The position numbers were made by a program, and so were the translations under genes. From a virus, in IMG/VR virus record IMGVR_UViG_3300035701_000043, positions 1 to 53,235 of that record: 53,235 bases of DNA, one strand, 5' to 3'. The notes beneath the pieces are model-generated. The model was not told the DNA's origin. It saw only the letters and a program-made list of their open reading frames with translations, and did no database searches. Positions 51,864 through 53,235 of this stretch are shown piece after piece; the stretch's first letter is position 1; every line of letters starts with the position of its first letter.

Positions 51864-53063
51864 TCATGGTTGGCGGCTCCGCCGCCACCGCTGAAATTCT
51901 TCGTCCCGCCCCCTAGAGAACACGTTCGTCCCAACTAGGCGGCTCCACTCCGCCCGATCAAACCTCTCCTCCTGCGCCTCCTTCCACACCGCAAGCTCCC
52001 GGCGAAGCTCCTCGACCTCGGCGTTCTGTCCTTTCTTAGACTCTTCGAGTTCACGCCTAAGTTTCACCACCTCGTCCTCATGCACCAGTTTGAAGGGCCT
52101 AGTCTCGCTGAGTATGTTCAGTATCGACAGCGCCGCCTCGTACTGCTTGCGGAGCCCATCCTCATCCCTAGCCGTCTTATCGTATCCGAACTTGTCGAAG
52201 GCTTCCCGGTGGCCCATGAAGTATTCGCCGTATTCGACGGGCACGCCCGAGCGCCGCCATAGTGTCCGGTAGACATCACGTATCTCATGGGTGTTTGTCC
52301 CCGTCCATCCCTTCTCTGTCTTGATACCGATTCTGATCAGCTTGCGCGTCCAGTAGCGGTACAAGGCCACTTTGGTCAGCGGCTCCCCGTGTGTGTTGAT
52401 AAATATCGCTCCGGGCCGCGTCCCTCTTTCACCCAGATACCGCTTGAGGGCTGCCAACGCGTCGCCGCCTATGAACGTCGAGTAATTGTATTGGTTCTTG
52501 TCGCCCTTCCTGCCATGTAGACTGATTTTAACGAGTTTAACATTCTCGTCGAGCCGCCTCTGGAGATCCTCATATCCCCCGTTGCTCCATGACACAAACT
52601 CGGATTGACCCATACCCGAGCCCAACATGACCATGAATACGGCCTGATAGGTCACATTGCTACTGAGGATCACCCGTTTGATATCCTCGGGCGTCAGGGT
52701 GCCCTCCACCTTCGGCCTGTCACCGTGAAGGTTGAGCGTCCTGTCCGAGGGGAGTTCAACCCGGTTGTGTGCGAAGAATGACTTAACCACCTTATCCCCA
52801 TTCGCCTTATGGCTCAGTCTACCCCTCAAGCTGAGAAGGTACGCCTTCTTGGTGTCTAGGAACTCATTGATCCGCCGGGGCGTGGCGTCCAGGCAGAACT
52901 CCACGAGTTCATCAGGCGTCATTGACCCAAATTTAGGGCTGTTTACCCTAACCCAATCCATGAAGGATTCCAGGTGCCAAAGGTAGCCTTTACGAGTGGA
53001 TTCGTTGATACCGCTCAACCACTTCTCTACTGAGGAGTATCCTTCTAGCTTAACTTCGGTCAT
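51864..53063 (-). CDS. int: Tyrosine recombinase integrase (399 aa)
   Basis: N-terminal SAM-like core-binding domain (residues 1-100), then the catalytic domain. It contains His-Glu-Ile-Arg (259-262, the H-x-x-R box), Met-Gly-His-Arg (His 285) and the likely nucleophile Tyr294 in Phe-Gly-Tyr-Asp-Lys, nine residues after that His as in Xer proteins. The catalytic Lys is probably in His-Gly-Arg-Lys-Gly-Asp-Lys. Box I, normally GLRxSE, reads Gly-Met-Gly-Gln-Ser-Glu, so the first Arg is not at its usual place. A C-terminal coiled coil (residues 330-380) is extra. It is transcribed away from attR and lies 47 bases inside it. Confidence 0.9.
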   Translation of the reverse strand: MTEVKLEGYSSVEKWLSGINESTRKGYLWHLESFMDWVRVNSPKFGSMTPDELVEFCLDATPRRINEFLDTKKAYLLSLRGRLSHKANGDKVVKSFFAHNRVELPSDRTLNLHGDRPKVEGTLTPEDIKRVILSSNVTYQAVFMVMLGSGMGQSEFVSWSNGGYEDLQRRLDENVKLVKISLHGRKGDKNQYNYSTFIGGDALAALKRYLGERGTRPGAIFINTHGEPLTKVALYRYWTRKLIRIGIKTEKGWTGTNTHEIRDVYRTLWRRSGVPVEYGEYFMGHREAFDKFGYDKTARDEDGLRKQYEAALSILNILSETRPFKLVHEDEVVKLRRELEESKKGQNAEVEELRRELAVWKEAQEERFDRAEWSRLVGTNVFSRGRDEEFQRWRRSRQP

Positions 53064-53109
53064 GGGCTAAGGATTGTTGTCTGACCATATAACATTTTTG
53101 CTTTGTTAT

Positions 53110-53116
53110 CCACCTC
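53110..53116. other. attR core
   Basis: CCACCTC, identical to 120-126. The host M20 frame resumes directly (His-Leu-Asp-Ile-Asp-Pro-Ile). Flanked on the viral side by ATAAC/GTTAT inverted repeats (53089-53093, 53105-53109) and by TATAACATT (53088-53096), the word also found beside attL. Confidence 0.8.
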
Positions 53117-53235
53117 GACATCGACCCCATCACGGCCTCCTGGGAGTGGGACCCCTACGAGCCAAAGGTGGAGGGAAACAGGCTCTGGGGCGCGGGCATC
53201 CACAACATGAAGAGCGGCGACGCCGCGATGATGTG
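53111..53235 (+). pseudogene. M20 metallopeptidase, 3' part (host gene interrupted by provirus)
   Basis: Open frame to the window end. His-Leu-Asp-Ile-Asp-Pro-Ile continues the broken GHxD motif, and Leu-Trp-Gly-Ala-Gly-Ile-His-Asn-Met-Lys-Ser-Gly-Asp-Ala-Ala is the second conserved block of M20 enzymes (usually GRGxxDMKxG; here Asn replaces the zinc-bridging Asp, as in some subfamilies). It has no start of its own in the provirus, so it is probably silent while the virus is integrated. Confidence 0.85.

Larger units (their letters stand above)
127..53116. mobile_element. Integrated archaeal head-tailed virus (provirus), about 53 kb
   Basis: The element is bounded by direct CCACCTC copies that split a host M20 peptidase gene, with a tyrosine integrase next to the right end. 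Inside are terminase, portal, head protease, major capsid protein, adaptor, tail chaperone, tape measure and baseplate genes, plus PCNA, an OB-fold protein and a primase-helicase. No essential siphovirus head or tail class is clearly missing, although the tail tube call is tentative. Three genes look decayed or truncated (RNA ligase, DNA methyltransferase, and the metallophosphoesterase start). It may therefore be an intact temperate virus. Confidence 0.9.

Noticed and set aside
1-53235. tRNA gene at either attachment site
   Set aside because: Neither flank folds as a tRNA or carries a CCA end; both flanks translate as the two parts of an M20 peptidase.

Overview
The window holds an apparently complete integrated head-tailed (Caudoviricetes-type) virus of an archaeon, about 53 kb, with a few dozen codons of one interrupted host gene at each end. 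Bases 1-126 encode the N-terminal side of an M20-family metallopeptidase up to the Gly-His-Leu of its active site. Bases 53111-53235 repeat His-Leu and continue in frame with Asp. The seven-base sequence CCACCTC is found at both junctions (120-126 and 53110-53116), so excision would rebuild the host frame. An archaeal host is inferred from the viral PCNA clamp, the OB-fold protein, the many small ribbon-helix-helix and zinc-ribbon genes, TATA boxes about 26-30 bases before leaderless starts, and GGAGGTGA-type ribosome sites. The lineage cannot be fixed from the sequence; a TACK-type archaeon is a guess.

Layout: (1) 0.1-2.6 kb, small regulators near attL on both strands, including a symmetric TATA box between divergent genes and a second divergent RHH pair with an inverted-repeat operator. 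(2) 2.6-8.3 kb, early genes: a Gly-Ile-Glu-Ala-Gly solenoid protein, a run of small Cys-rich genes with similar 3' ends, a MazG/PRA-PH-like pyrophosphohydrolase, an OB-fold ssDNA-binding protein, PCNA and winged-helix proteins. (3) 8.3-17.4 kb, replication and nucleic-acid metabolism: primase-SF3 helicase, metallophosphoesterase, Cas4-like nuclease, PAPS-reductase-like and deoxyribosyltransferase-like genes, and stubs of an RNA ligase and a DNA methyltransferase. (4) 17.4-19.2 kb, a lone tnpB with a predicted guide-RNA region, followed by a GC-rich stretch that looks like structured RNA. (5) 19.2-33.0 kb, small membrane proteins, terminase, portal, a beta-helix protein, a protein with 26 short repeats, a MuF-like protein, protease/scaffold and a tail-tube-like protein. 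(6) 33.1-34.97 kb, a small AT-rich insert and the major capsid protein. (7) 35.0-42.0 kb, a glycan module: methyltransferase-glycosyltransferase fusion, GT-A enzyme, SDR, sugar acetyltransferase, two FkbM methyltransferases and a sugar aminotransferase. (8) 42.0-51.8 kb, head-tail adaptor, tail completion, tail chaperones with a likely frameshift, a 1027-residue tape measure protein, baseplate and tail tip. (9) A tyrosine integrase on the minus strand beside attR.

The virus appears to bring its own clamp, ssDNA-binding protein and primase-helicase, and a siphovirus-type head and tail. Its cargo could build, acetylate, transfer and methylate an amino sugar on virions or the host surface. Four observations stand out: a duplicated origin-like element of about 118 bp (inside the primase-helicase gene and, inverted, four bases after terL); the glycan module set between capsid and adaptor genes; a start-less second tail-chaperone frame; and integration at the catalytic codons of a peptidase gene.
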